Notes: a model not told the origin generated them from the sequence alone. Positions 43,228 to 52,605 are shown, counted from the first letter of the stretch. The stretch is 64,000 nucleotides of DNA from Deltaproteobacteria bacterium (GCA_019307815.1 JAFDIV010000002.1:1-64000), one strand, 5' to 3'. Translations and numbers: made by a program.

Positions 43228-44163
43228 TTAGGACCTTGGCTTTTCCTTTACATGGGCCAACCGATCCAGCAGAAGGACCACAAGGCAACCGAGGGCCATT
43301 AACCCCATGGCCAAAGCGGTATGATGGTTCAGGGCTCTGGGAAATACATTCTCTTGAATAAGTTGGCCGTGGGTGCGGCCCAAGCTTTCAACCGTTTCCT
43401 TCCATGGCCATATCTTCCTCAAGGACCCCAGCATGAACCCTGTGAGCAGCGCCACGGTGAGATCATGGTGATGGGTAAAGAACCAGTTCAACACCCGGGA
43501 AAATAGCACAATACCCACACAGGCCCCTGCTGCCACCAGAAACAGCACAGTGAATTCCCGATTGTTCAGGGCCTGGAGTACCATCTGATATTTGCCCAGC
43601 AGTACCAAGATAAACGCACCGGATATACCGGGAAGAATCATGGCGCATATTGCCACGGCGCCACTCAGGAAGAGGTACCAGGGGGCATCGGGGGTCTTGG
43701 TGGGGATAAGCCCCACTACCCAGAATGCTGCCGCGGCACCAAGGCCGGCAAAGACCAGGAGCCTCAGATCCCACTGTTTGACCCTTCGGCTTACAGTGAA
43801 CACAGAGGCACTGATGAGGCCAAAAAAGAAGGACCAGATCAGGACAGGCCTATTTTCGAGCAACCAGGCAAGCACCCGGGCCAGGGAAAGGATGGCAATG
43901 GCGATGCCAGCACCAACGGCCAGCAAGAATTCCCAATGGAACCTCTTGGAAAACTCCCTGAATCGCAATCTTGCAAGGAGCTTCAAGCACGGCAGGTCCA
44001 GGGACCGTATGGAATAGATGAGCTCCTCATAAATGCCCAGGATAAAGGCCATGGTGCCACCTGATACCCCGGGGATTACATCTGATGCCCCCATACACAG
44101 CCCTTTTAGGGACAGAACCAGATACTGAACAAGAGATCTGGGTGTTTTTAGGTGTTTATTCAT
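43228..44163 (-). CDS. DUF368 membrane protein
   Basis: 311 residues with eight to ten hydrophobic helices. The DUF368 signature is clear: LKGLCMGASDVIPGVSGGTMAFILGIYEELI (key SDVIPGVSGGT, about 24-34) and the second half GAVAICAMILPGISGAFILVLLGKY (key LPGISG). Some relatives have been linked to undecaprenyl-phosphate flipping; uppP, encoded in this window at 46030, acts on the same lipid, which is suggestive only. Confidence 0.87.
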   Translation of the reverse strand: MNKHLKTPRSLVQYLVLSLKGLCMGASDVIPGVSGGTMAFILGIYEELIYSIRSLDLPCLKLLARLRFREFSKRFHWEFLLAVGAGIAIAILSLARVLAWLLENRPVLIWSFFFGLISASVFTVSRRVKQWDLRLLVFAGLGAAAAFWVVGLIPTKTPDAPWYLFLSGAVAICAMILPGISGAFILVLLGKYQMVLQALNNREFTVLFLVAAGACVGIVLFSRVLNWFFTHHHDLTVALLTGFMLGSLRKIWPWKETVESLGRTHGQLIQENVFPRALNHHTALAMGLMALGCLVVLLLDRLAHVKEKPRS

Positions 44164-44501
44164 CCTGACCTTTCGTATGTTGATAGTTATTGCCCTGAGG
44201 AGGCAATGTACGGGAATTTGGGTTGACCTTCAAGAAAAACATGAAACCAAATTGACCCAAGACCAAGTAGCCACTGGGTTATCCATTTTGAACCTGAAAT
44301 AGCTTCATCAGACATTCAACCACAACGTGCAAAGCGACCTCCACGTATTCTGGTGCTTCTTGAGGCATTTGATGCAATTGAGTATTTGGCCTTGATTTCA
44401 TGGGATGAAAAGGTAAATAATTAGTAAAATTTATATAACGCCTTGAATCTTGCCGCTGGTGAGGTTGATATTGACTTCCCTCCAACAAAAGGAGATGAAT
44501 C
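44164..44501. other. Spacer with a possible gene remnant
   Basis: 338 bp. A frame open from 44245 to TAG 44422-44424 has no start codon but reads like protein (RPPRILVLLEAFDAIEYLA), so it may be a decayed fragment. The right end has the ribosome binding site AAGGAG for the gene starting at 44502. Confidence 0.35.
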
Positions 44502-44974
44502 ATGTCAAAGGCCCGCCCCTTAAATCCGTTTCTTTACCTTCTCATTTTTCTGTTCTGCTTCTTGCTCCCCTTAAGGGAGGCAGCCGGAGGAGATGGTGAA
44601 TTAAACAAGGCTCTGCGTATCAACCCCTTTGAGCTTGTAAGGTGCAGGCTAGCACCGGGAACGGTATTCCAGATCCGGATCCATAAGGATCTCCTGAGAC
44701 AGGCCAAGCTTGCCCAAGATTTGGGGACCCCCCAGTTCATCGACCATATCCAAGGGATCCATATAGCCTATGAAGCGGCGCGGTTTACCTGGGGAATGAA
44801 TTTTCCCAGAAGATCGGGGAAAGCCACTTGGAAGAAATCAAGGCAAAGAGGACTGCCATAGAGGAACATGCCAAGAAGAAAAACAAGCCGATTTCCAGTG
44901 CCCGGGACATCAAGGCCCTTGGGATAACCGAGGTGGATGAATTGATCAGTCTGCTCAAGCGAATGTATTCCTAG
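44502..44974 (+). pseudogene. Exported protein of unknown function, frameshifted
   Basis: From ATG 44502 (AAGGAG upstream) the protein starts with a signal peptide (MSKARPLNPFLYLLIFLF...) and reads INPFELVRCRLAPGTVFQIRIHKDLL, continuing to about AYEAARF. Around 44776-44790 the sensible reading moves to another frame, which gives YLGNEFSQKIGESHLEEIKAKR...ISLLKRMYS and ends at TAG 44972-44974. In the first frame the gene stops at 44861 after an arginine-rich tail. The intact product would be about 157 residues. It is either a true frameshift or a sequencing error; the next gene also has a broken start. Confidence 0.6.
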
Positions 44975-45011
44975 CAGAAATGGGGGTCAAAATGAAAAAA
45001 GTATCTTTGTT

Positions 45012-45674
45012 TTGGGAATTTCTTTGATGTTTTTCCTTTCTGCCTGCGCCCAGGTGCCCAAGGAGTCTGTCGAGCTTTCAGTGACCGTGGGGCGTGATTT
45101 GGCCGAGGTTCACCGGGCCCACCGTGAGCTTGCCATCGAGTATTTCGATTGTGTGAAGAAAGATATCAACGAATTCATCGACGAAGTCTATCGGCCTTAT
45201 ATGATTCAGAAGACAATGGCAGATTTCAGGTTGCTTCAGAGAATACAGAGGGCAGTAGAAAGGGGTGATGAAACAAGGGCCTTCAACATTATGAAGCTTT
45301 TTGTCAGCCTACTTTCAGAACAAATCGAAAATTATAGGAAGGAACTCCTCCAGAATATCTCAAAACAGGAATCTGAGGTTCTTTTGGCCATAGATGACTC
45401 ATACCAGAAAATCCAAAATGCCAATGCTATTGTCGCAGGTCATTTGGCGTCAATTCGGAAGGTCCATGATACCCAGGCCGAGCTACTCAGCCGCACAAAG
45501 CTGGAAGGATTACGGGAAGAGATTGCGGGCAGGGCCGGGGAATTTTCTGATAAGATCTCAGAGATAATTTTAAAGGCTAGAAAGGCTAATGAAACTATAG
45601 ACAAGGTTGAAGATCGTATGAAGGCCATAAAGGAATTGGCAGCCGAATTAAAGAATGCATCTTGGGGAAAGTGA
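45012..45674 (+). CDS. Probable lipoprotein with coiled coil; start region frameshifted
   Basis: 220 residues from TTG 45012 (first ATG at 45027). A lipobox FLSAC is present, then long helical, coiled-coil-like sequence (LAEVHRAHRELAIEYFDCVKKDINEF, IDDSYQKIQNANAIVAGH). A better start, ATGAAAAAAGTATC at 44992 with GGGGG upstream, would give a classic lipoprotein signal (KKVSLF then LGISLMFFLSAC) if one more T were present in the T-run at about 45006. So one base appears lost in the signal peptide. Function unknown; it sits between two other unknown genes, probably one operon. Confidence 0.65.
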   Translation: MGISLMFFLSACAQVPKESVELSVTVGRDLAEVHRAHRELAIEYFDCVKKDINEFIDEVYRPYMIQKTMADFRLLQRIQRAVERGDETRAFNIMKLFVSLLSEQIENYRKELLQNISKQESEVLLAIDDSYQKIQNANAIVAGHLASIRKVHDTQAELLSRTKLEGLREEIAGRAGEFSDKISEIILKARKANETIDKVEDRMKAIKELAAELKNASWGK

Positions 45675-45692
45675 TATTTTCAGAGAAGGGGG

Positions 45693-46010
45693 GTGGGTAT
45701 AGTGAATGATGAGAGCCTAAAGGATTTGGAAGAGGAGCTTAGGGAGATTCTGCGGAAGAACCATGAGGCATTTGTGGGCAGGTACGCAGAGGAAATAAAT
45801 GAGCTTTTGGGCCTTTCCCGGACAGAGATCGATGCCATTGTGCCCGGCACCACTGATCTGGAGGTTTATGATCAATTAGTTACAGTGGTGAAGGAGGCCT
45901 CGAGACGGAACCTGCCACAGGCAGAGCTTGTGTCTCGCATAGAAAGCCTAGGTGATATTGCCGTCACCATTGCAAAAAGATGTGGCGCGCTCGCAAGGCT
46001 TTTCATTTGA
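45693..46010 (+). CDS. Small helical protein of unknown function
   Basis: 105 residues starting at GTG 45693 or the nearby in-frame GTG 45702; AGAAGGGGGG lies upstream. It is charged and predicted helical (LKDLEEELREILRKNHEAF, LSRTEIDAIVPGT). No domain recognised. Third gene of the little plus-strand group after 44502; ends just before the convergent uppP. Confidence 0.55.
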   Translation: MGIVNDESLKDLEEELREILRKNHEAFVGRYAEEINELLGLSRTEIDAIVPGTTDLEVYDQLVTVVKEASRRNLPQAELVSRIESLGDIAVTIAKRCGALARLFI

Positions 46011-46029
46011 CTTTTTCAGATTCGACCAG

Positions 46030-46839
46030 TTACAGCACAATCAGGGCAAACGCCCCTGCCGCAAGGCAATAGGGAGCAAAATAGGCCAGTTGTCCTTTTT
46101 TGACCATGGTCATCAGGATCTTAAGGCACAGGAAGCCCACGATAGCCGAGCAGGCAAATCCAGTCAGCAACGGAAAGAAATGGACTCCGTGAAGGGGTTG
46201 CTCCTGCAATTGAAGCAAGAGGGCCCCAATGATGGCTGGCACGGCAATAAGAAAGGAAAACCTTCCCGCCAACTCCCTATTCAGCCCACAGAGTAGGCCA
46301 CAGGCAATGGTTACACCAGAGCGTGATATGCCAGGAATAATGGCCAGCCCTTGGGAAGTCCCTATCAGCAACGCTATGACAAGCCCTATCTTACCTCGCG
46401 ACGTGTATTTTGGTGGGATAAAATAAGTGCTTCCGATGATGAGACCGGTGACAATCAGCATGCCCCCTACCACAGACACAGAACCGAAGAGGCTTTCCAA
46501 GGGATCCTTGAAAAAATATCCAATAAGTCCGGTGGGAATACAGGCCACGAGTATCCATAAGATAAGGCCCTGCCTATTGTTGGCCTTGTCTACTTCAAGG
46601 CGGGTCCGATGGATCCCAATAAAGCCCAAGAACTCACCCAAGAGGGATGAAATATCTTTTCTGAAATAGACCACAACGGCCAAAAGGGTCCCAACATGAA
46701 GGGTGACATCCATCAATAGTTGGGGTTCGGCAAAACCCAGAAGGTTTTGAAATATGACCAGGTGGCCTGAACTGCTTATGGGAAGAAATTCCGTTAGGCC
46801 CTGAATAAAACCTAAAATAATGGCATCCAATAGGTGCAT
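46030..46839 (-). CDS. uppP: Undecaprenyl-diphosphatase
   Basis: 269 residues, about eight hydrophobic helices. ILGFIQGLTEFLPISSSGHL (key GLTEFLPISSSGH, about 13-25) and the second motif GLAIIPGISRSGVTIACG (key PGISRSG) are the UppP/BacA active-site regions. It recycles the carrier lipid for peptidoglycan and O-antigen synthesis. Convergent with the gene at 45693. Confidence 0.95.
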   Translation of the reverse strand: MHLLDAIILGFIQGLTEFLPISSSGHLVIFQNLLGFAEPQLLMDVTLHVGTLLAVVVYFRKDISSLLGEFLGFIGIHRTRLEVDKANNRQGLILWILVACIPTGLIGYFFKDPLESLFGSVSVVGGMLIVTGLIIGSTYFIPPKYTSRGKIGLVIALLIGTSQGLAIIPGISRSGVTIACGLLCGLNRELAGRFSFLIAVPAIIGALLLQLQEQPLHGVHFFPLLTGFACSAIVGFLCLKILMTMVKKGQLAYFAPYCLAAGAFALIVL

Positions 46840-46969
46840 GAAAATGTATCCCGCGTTTTTGTAAAATCAGTTTCAACGACGCAATTGTTCATTAGCAGAA
46901 GGAAAGGACTGTTGGCAAGGTGAAACTTATTGTTCCATGTAGACAAAGGAAAGGCATTCATGGCATTGC

Positions 46970-46998
46970 TTGACACGTCAACTGCCATGCTCTATAAG
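46970..46998 (+). promoter_or_regulatory. Sigma-70-type promoter of the phosphofructokinase gene
   Basis: A perfect TTGACA (46970-46975), 17-bp spacer and TATAAG (46993-46998) lie about 80 bp upstream of ATG 47082. Confidence 0.65.
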
Positions 46999-47081
46999 GA
47001 TAAAGGTAACGTTCAGTATCCTATATTGAGATCTATGTATTTTTTCCTCCTTTTTCTCAACCTAACAGTGGAGGCTGACCC

Positions 47082-48185
47082 ATGAAGGTAAGAGTGGGAG
47101 TTCTATCGGCAGGGGGGGATTGCCCCGGGATCAACAGCGCCATCCATTGGCTGGTCTACTCGGCCATGGACAAGGACCTGGTACCAAGGCGGGGGATGAT
47201 GTTTGAGGTCCTGGGTATACGGGATGGATGGAAGGGGCTCATTGAGGTCCGGCCTGAAAAGAGGGACAGTAAAAAGGAATGGACCATGCCCCTTGACCCG
47301 GATATTGTTCGCACCTGGGACAGATATGGGGGTACCCGGCTTGGGACTACCCGCATTAATCCCTTTAATCCGACAGATGACAAGTCAGATCTCATTATTG
47401 AGAACTGCAAGAAACTCGGCCTGGAGGCCCTGGTGGTGATCGGCGGGTTTGACAACCTAGGGGTGGCCTATAAGCTTTACCGAAAGGGACTCAAGACAGT
47501 TGGAATTCCCAAGACCATTGATAAGGATATATCTGAGACGGACTACACCCTGGGTTTTGATTCTGCCGTAAACATCATTACGGCAGATGTGGACCGGTTG
47601 CGCATTACGGCTGGGTCCCATAGTCGGATCTTCGTGGTGGAGTGTATGGGGAGAAAGGCGGGCTGGCTGGCCCTGGAGGCAGGGGAGGCCTCTGGTGTTC
47701 CCATCATCCTGATTCCTGAGCACGACTTTCTCATTGATAGGGTGGTGGAACTGCTCAATAAGCGAAAGAAGTCAGGCAAGCGTTATAGCATTGTTTTGAT
47801 CTCCGAAGGGGCCAAGCCGCGAGGAATGGAGGAAATCCACGAAAAGCGTGGCCGCGACGGCTTTGGGCACTATTACCTTGGAGGCGTTGGAGGATTCCTG
47901 GCCGAGGAGATTCAAAAGAAGTGCGATCTTGAAGTGCGATATGTGGCCCTCCGGCACCTCCAAAGAGGGGGCGCCCCAACCGCCTATGACCGAAGAATGG
48001 GCCGTAAATTCGGTATTGCCGCCATTGATATGGTGGTCAACGAGGATTTCGGCCGGATGGTAAGTTTGAAGCACGGAGAAATCACAAGCGTACCCCTTAA
48101 GAAGGCCTTGGACCGATTGCACCTAGTAGATGTGGAGAAGTTTTACAATACCAAGGATTATAAGAGCCTGGACCAGATCCTTTAG
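47082..48185 (+). CDS. Phosphofructokinase with PPi-type active-site residues
   Basis: 367 residues. SAGGDCPGINSAIH (about 9-22), GGTRLGTTR, GGFDNLG (about 122-128), GIPKTIDKDI (about 143-152), VECMGRKAGWLAL and LGGVGGFLAEEI define a PFK. ATP enzymes have Gly-Gly-Asp-Gly-Ser and Pro-Gly-Thr-Ile-Asp at the two key sites; here the Gly104 equivalent is Asp and the Gly124 equivalent is Lys, as in pyrophosphate-dependent enzymes. The Asp before it is Phe, an unusual change. A PPi-PFK works reversibly and would suit an energy-limited anaerobe. The 3' end overlaps the convergent oxidase gene by 4 bp. Confidence 0.87.
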   Translation: MKVRVGVLSAGGDCPGINSAIHWLVYSAMDKDLVPRRGMMFEVLGIRDGWKGLIEVRPEKRDSKKEWTMPLDPDIVRTWDRYGGTRLGTTRINPFNPTDDKSDLIIENCKKLGLEALVVIGGFDNLGVAYKLYRKGLKTVGIPKTIDKDISETDYTLGFDSAVNIITADVDRLRITAGSHSRIFVVECMGRKAGWLALEAGEASGVPIILIPEHDFLIDRVVELLNKRKKSGKRYSIVLISEGAKPRGMEEIHEKRGRDGFGHYYLGGVGGFLAEEIQKKCDLEVRYVALRHLQRGGAPTAYDRRMGRKFGIAAIDMVVNEDFGRMVSLKHGEITSVPLKKALDRLHLVDVEKFYNTKDYKSLDQIL

Positions 48186-49558
48186 GGCAAGATCTTTCCG
48201 GGATTCAAGATCCCGGCTGGATCAAATGCCTTCTTGATCCTACTCATCAGCTCCAGACCGGCGGTAGGTATTTCCATACCTAGATATGGCTTTTTGGTTA
48301 TGCCTATACCGTGCTCACCTGTAATGGTCCCTCCAAGCTCCAGGACCTTTTGAAAAAGCCTAGTGACAATAAGATGGGCCTTTTCCAGCTCTGAAGGGTT
48401 GTCCTTGTCCAGCATAATGTTAACATGAAGGTTGCCGTCTCCCGCATGTCCGAATACCGGAATGGGCAGATTGAATGCCTTTGATAGATCATTAAGATAT
48501 TGGGCCAGTTGTGGCATCTTGTTTCTTGGGACAACTATGTCCTCGCTGATTTTATGGGGCCTTAACTTGGTAAGCGAAGGAGAAATGCCCCTGCGGGCCT
48601 CCCACAGGCCTTCTGCCTCATCGCTGCCCGAGGCCCTCACAAATCCGATACAGGCAGGTCCCTTGCACACCCGACGGATCTTTTCCGCGTCCCTTTCTAC
48701 CGAGACTTCCTCTCCATCTACCTCCAGCAGCAACATGGCCCCAGCTCCCTGTGGAATCTCCAGGTCTATCTCATCCCTGATACAGCTAAGGCAAAGATTG
48801 TCAACCAATTCCATCACAGAGGGCAGAACCCTTGAGCGAAGGATTTCCGTGACCTTTGCGGTGGCCGATGGGATGTCTTTGAAAAAGGCGATCATGGTGG
48901 AGGTGGCCTCTGGCAGAGGAAGAAGCTTTAGGGTGGAAGAGGTGATCACCGCAAGGGTCCCTTCCGAGCCTACAATAAGGCGGGTTAGGTCATAGCCTGC
49001 AACACCCTTCATGGTTTCTACGCCTGTATTGAGCACCTCGCCAGTTGGAAGCACAATGGTCAATCCCAGTACATAGTCTCTGGTAACCCCGTATTTTACC
49101 GCCCTGAGTCCTCCGGCACACTCGGCTAGATTGCCCCCTATGGTGGATATCTTCATGCTCGCAGGATCAGGGGGATAAAACAGGCCGTACTTTTCCACGG
49201 CCTGTTGGAGATCTGCGGTTATCACCCCAGGCTCTACCTTGGTTACCATATTCTCTTCGTCAATGGATAGGATGCGATTGAAACGGCTCATGGCCAGGAC
49301 CAGCCCGCCCTCCACAGGAACTGCACCCCCACTCATGCCGCTTCCTGCCCCCCTTGGTATAACAGGGAAGCCTTCCTTGGTGGCAAGGGCCAGGATTTCC
49401 GAGATTTCTTCCGTGGCTCTGGGGAAGGCCACGGCATCGGGCATGGCCTGAAGTTTGGTGGCATCTGACCCGAACTCTGCAATTTGCTCAGAGTGGGCTT
49501 TGAGGTTTCCCTGACCCACGATGCCTTCAATGATTCTTAATATGGACTTTGGGATCAT
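48182..49558 (-). CDS. FAD-linked oxidase, GlcD-like (D-lactate/glycolate dehydrogenase type)
   Basis: 458 residues. FAD_binding_4 domain (about 35-215) with VIPRGAGSGMSGGAVPV and GLVLAMSRFNRIL; C-terminal domain with FGHAGDGNLHVNIM and EHGIGITKKPYLG, ending DPAGILNPGKILP. These motifs are closer to classical GlcD/LldD-type D-2-hydroxyacid dehydrogenases than the two oxidases near 25 kb. No CCG partner is adjacent. Last gene of the dnaX-ybaB-recR run: its start overlaps the recR stop. Confidence 0.9.
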   Translation of the reverse strand: MIPKSILRIIEGIVGQGNLKAHSEQIAEFGSDATKLQAMPDAVAFPRATEEISEILALATKEGFPVIPRGAGSGMSGGAVPVEGGLVLAMSRFNRILSIDEENMVTKVEPGVITADLQQAVEKYGLFYPPDPASMKISTIGGNLAECAGGLRAVKYGVTRDYVLGLTIVLPTGEVLNTGVETMKGVAGYDLTRLIVGSEGTLAVITSSTLKLLPLPEATSTMIAFFKDIPSATAKVTEILRSRVLPSVMELVDNLCLSCIRDEIDLEIPQGAGAMLLLEVDGEEVSVERDAEKIRRVCKGPACIGFVRASGSDEAEGLWEARRGISPSLTKLRPHKISEDIVVPRNKMPQLAQYLNDLSKAFNLPIPVFGHAGDGNLHVNIMLDKDNPSELEKAHLIVTRLFQKVLELGGTITGEHGIGITKKPYLGMEIPTAGLELMSRIKKAFDPAGILNPGKILP

Positions 49559-50166
49559 TATTCGATGGACACGCGGCTATTGAGTGCATGTTGGAGGGTC
49601 ATCTTGTCCATATATTTCAAATCCCCACCCATGGGAACACCAAGGGCTATTCTGGTGATCTTCACGTCCGCCTTGCTCTCTTTGATAAGCTTGGCAAGGA
49701 ATGAGGCGGTGGCCTCTCCTTCTGTGGTGGGATTGGTGGCTAGAATGACTTCTATGACGTTTTCCTTGGACAGGCGGCCCAGGAGTTCAGATATCTTAAG
49801 GTCTTCAGGACCTACACCTTCAAGGGGGGATAGGACGCCTTGGAGTACATGGTATCTCCCTCGAAAGGTTCCTGACTCTTCTATGGCGAGCTGGTCACCC
49901 GGGCCTTCCACTACACAGATCTTGCCATTGGCCCTTGCCGGGTCGCGGCAGATGGAACAAGGATTATCATCTGTAAGATTATAACACGTGGAGCAAAACC
50001 GGATCTTTTCCTTGACCTCCATCAAGGATTGGGCCAATGTTTCTGCCAGGGCCTTGTCACTTCTGAGTATGTAAAGCGCCATGCGGGTGGCGGATTTTTG
50101 TCCCACACCTGGCAGCTTGGAAAGGGATGCAATAAGTTTTTCCAGCGGGGCAGGGTAGATTCCCAT
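49558..50166 (-). CDS. recR: Recombination protein RecR
   Basis: 202 residues. Helix-hairpin-helix (LSKLPGVGQKSATRMA, about 13-28), C4 zinc finger (CSTCYNLTDDNPCSICRD) and Toprim domain (ICVVEGPGDQLAIEESG, ILATNPTTEGEATASFL). It loads RecA at gaps together with RecF/O. The dnaX-ybaB-recR order is conserved in bacteria. Confidence 0.96.
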   Translation of the reverse strand: MGIYPAPLEKLIASLSKLPGVGQKSATRMALYILRSDKALAETLAQSLMEVKEKIRFCSTCYNLTDDNPCSICRDPARANGKICVVEGPGDQLAIEESGTFRGRYHVLQGVLSPLEGVGPEDLKISELLGRLSKENVIEVILATNPTTEGEATASFLAKLIKESKADVKITRIALGVPMGGDLKYMDKMTLQHALNSRVSIE

Positions 50167-50178
50167 TATGTCCTCCTG

Positions 50179-50508
50179 TTAGAAAAGCCCCGGCAGATTA
50201 GGCAGATTAAGGGACTTGGTCAATTTGCCCATTTCTTCATTGACCATTTCCTTTGCCCTTGCAAGCCCTTCGTTGACAGCCGCCAAGATAAGATCCTGGA
50301 GCATTTCCGTATCCCCAGGATCCACGACCTCTGGGTCAATGGTGATAGAGACCAACTCTTGGCGTCCGTTTACAATCACCGTGACCATGCCACCACCGGC
50401 ACTGGCCTCCACGGTCTTTTCACCCAGCTCCTCCTGAAGTTTGGTCATCTTGGCCTGAAATTGCTGGGCCTGTTTCAGTATGTTGCCCATGTTGGGGATT
50501 CCTTTCAC
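50179..50508 (-). CDS. ybaB: YbaB/EbfC nucleoid-associated protein
   Basis: 109 residues. NMGNILKQAQQFQAKMTKLQ at the start and AGGGMVTVIVNGRQELVSITIDPEVVDP (key GGGMV and VSITIDPEVV) are the family signature. A dimeric DNA-binding protein of unclear role, almost always between dnaX and recR. It overlaps dnaX by four bases (ATGA). Confidence 0.95.
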   Translation of the reverse strand: MKGIPNMGNILKQAQQFQAKMTKLQEELGEKTVEASAGGGMVTVIVNGRQELVSITIDPEVVDPGDTEMLQDLILAAVNEGLARAKEMVNEEMGKLTKSLNLPNLPGLF

Positions 50509-52115
50509 CTTTTACCTCCTTCGTTTGTCTCCTCTAAAATTATTTTTCCTTCAAATGTATCCACAAGCCTCTTCACCGCAGGTGATAGCTCAATATTTAC
50601 ACCTCCTTTTTCTGACTCAGGAGGGCTTTGTTCTTCTTGCCTGGTTCCGGCCTCCCTTTCTGGTTCCACCATTTCAATATGGATATCCCTTCCATAGAAG
50701 CCCTTGCAGTATCCAAGCAGGGCCTTTTTTCTCCCAGGCTCGTCGAAATAGGTGGAAGAAAAGGGCTCTATTCCTTTGGCAAGGGTCAAGGTGTTTCCTT
50801 CCATGCCCAGGAACTGCCATTGGTGCAGGATATTGGCCATGATTTTGTCCTTGGAATGGACAAAGGAAAGAAATTTTTCCCAGGTCTCCTGGGTCGCAGG
50901 CCTCTGTTTGGGCTGTTGTGAAGGGGCTTTCCGGTTGGGGGCCTGGCCCGGGGTTTCTTGAACCGCCTGCCTTGTGAGCCTTTTTTCAAGATTTTCAATC
51001 TTACGAATGACCTCTTCAAACGATAGGTATTGGCCGAGGTTGCAGAGCCGGATAAGAACGGTTTCAAGGAGCAGCCTTGGATGCGAGGTAAGCCTTAAAT
51101 CCTCTTCCCTTTTGATAAGGAGGTTCAAAATGGCCTCCAGTTTTTCCACTCCTGCCCTCTCAGCTTGTCTTCTGGCCTCTTTAAGATCCGATTCTGCCAT
51201 TTCGGCTGCCGAATGATTTGGGCAAATGAGACTGATGAGTAGGTTCCTGAACTGCTCCATCAGGGCCCTGTAAAAAGACTTTATGTCATAACCAGCATTA
51301 TAGATGTGCTCCACGATTTCTAGACACCTGCTCTGATCACCCCTTAAGACGGCCTCTGAGGTTTCAAACATAAGGGCCGTATCCACTACACCCAGGATAT
51401 CTAGGATATCCTGTCCACTAACCTTGGGGCCTAGGGAGGAGACCACCTGATCCAACAGGCTTTGGGCATCCCGCATGCTCCCGTCGGCCTCCCGTGCAAT
51501 TAGGCCGAGTTCTGCCCTTCCTATCTCTATGCCTTCTTGTTGGGTGATCTTTTCCAGATGGGCTACAATGGCCTCATGAGGAATCCTCTTGAAATCAAAT
51601 CGCTGACACCGGGAAAGGATGGTTACCGGGACCTTTCTCGGTTCGGTTGTGGCGAATATAAACTTGACATGTTCGGGGGGTTCTTCCAGGGTTTTGAGTA
51701 GGGCGTTAAAGGCCTGGAGCGTCAACATGTGTACTTCATCAATGATGTAGATACGATAGGTGCCCGATTGAGGCATGTATTTGATGTTTTCCCTCAGTTC
51801 TCTGATTTCATCAATTCCCCGATTGGATGCGCCATCAATTTCCTGCACATCTACGGAATAACCCTCTGTGATTTCCCTGCAAGAGGTACACTGGTTGCAC
51901 GGATTGGCCCCATTGCGCTGTTTACAATTCAGGGCCTTGGCAAGAATTCTGGCTACCGAGGTCTTACCCACGCCTCTGGGCCCACCGAAAAGGTAAGCAT
52001 GGGCCAACCTCTCTGAGGTGATGGCGTTACTCAGGGTTTGGGTGACATGATCTTGTCCCACCACCTCGTCAAAGGTTTGGGGTCGCCATTTTCTTGCCAG
52101 CACTTCGTGTGTCAT
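50505..52115 (-). CDS. dnaX: DNA polymerase III subunit gamma/tau
   Basis: 536 residues. AAA+ clamp-loader ATPase: ARKWRPQTFDEVVGQDHV, Walker A GGPRGVGKTSVARI, zinc site CKQRNGANPCNQCTSC (the four-cysteine module), Walker B IIDEVHML, sensor I FATTEP and SRCQRFDFKR. Domain III follows, then a short tau-like C-terminus rich in Gln and Pro. Without the long E. coli tau tail. Head of dnaX-ybaB-recR-oxidase on the minus strand. Confidence 0.96.
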   Translation of the reverse strand: MTHEVLARKWRPQTFDEVVGQDHVTQTLSNAITSERLAHAYLFGGPRGVGKTSVARILAKALNCKQRNGANPCNQCTSCREITEGYSVDVQEIDGASNRGIDEIRELRENIKYMPQSGTYRIYIIDEVHMLTLQAFNALLKTLEEPPEHVKFIFATTEPRKVPVTILSRCQRFDFKRIPHEAIVAHLEKITQQEGIEIGRAELGLIAREADGSMRDAQSLLDQVVSSLGPKVSGQDILDILGVVDTALMFETSEAVLRGDQSRCLEIVEHIYNAGYDIKSFYRALMEQFRNLLISLICPNHSAAEMAESDLKEARRQAERAGVEKLEAILNLLIKREEDLRLTSHPRLLLETVLIRLCNLGQYLSFEEVIRKIENLEKRLTRQAVQETPGQAPNRKAPSQQPKQRPATQETWEKFLSFVHSKDKIMANILHQWQFLGMEGNTLTLAKGIEPFSSTYFDEPGRKKALLGYCKGFYGRDIHIEMVEPEREAGTRQEEQSPPESEKGGVNIELSPAVKRLVDTFEGKIILEETNEGGKR

Positions 52116-52342
52116 TTTATATCCGATATTTACTAGGGGCCATGGTCGGGCCCCAGAGGCCTCTCTTGAATGCCTTCCCTGCTGTTATCCCAATAGCTGG
52201 GAGTGTGCTTTCAGTCTACGCAAGTTCTGATCCGTTTGACCCAGTCAAAAGCGGCGATAATGACTAGAGACAAGGATCCCTTCGAGAGGACTCAAAAAGG
52301 TGAACTGCTGAAGAACGCATAGTATGACAGGACTTAAAAAGA

Positions 52343-52436
52343 TGGCGGAGAGAGAGGGATTCGAACCCTCGGTACCACTTTTGGTGGTACACGCGATTTC
52401 CAATCGCGCTCCTTCGGCCAGCTCGGACATCTCTCC
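52343..52436 (-). tRNA. tRNA-Ser (anticodon GGA)
   Basis: 94 nt with encoded CCA (complement of 52343-52345). Acceptor GGAGAGA pairs with TCTCTCC; discriminator G; anticodon loop TTGGAAA; long variable arm (TACCACCAAAAGTGGTA); T-arm GGTTCGAATCC. It lies between a second tRNA-Ser and dnaX, same strand. Confidence 0.96.
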
Positions 52437-52509
52437 GCATTGGTCCTGCAACACAAAGCTCCCGCCCTACGAATAGATAGAACTCCGGATAAGGCGGGTT
52501 ATCAACATA

Positions 52510-52605
52510 TGGCGGAGAGGGTGGGATTCGAACCCACGTGCCTCGCTCTTCACGAGACAAGTCGATTTCGAGTCGACCCCGTTACGACCACTTCGGTACC
52601 TCTCC
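52510..52605 (-). tRNA. tRNA-Ser (anticodon CGA)
   Basis: 96 nt with encoded CCA (complement of 52510-52512). Acceptor GGAGAGG pairs with CCTCTCC; discriminator G; anticodon loop CTCGAAA; long variable arm (GTCTCGTGAAGAGCGAGGC); T-arm GGTTCGAATCC. It is 73 bp upstream of tRNA-Ser(GGA) and directly follows tadA on the same strand. Confidence 0.96.

Noticed and set aside
44245..44424. Open frame reading RPPRILVLLEAFDAIEYLA
   Set aside because: No start codon; at most a gene remnant.
52116..52342. SRP 4.5S RNA between dnaX and tRNA-Ser
   Set aside because: This RNA gene often lies near dnaX, but the conserved GGAAGCAGCC-type core is absent on both strands.
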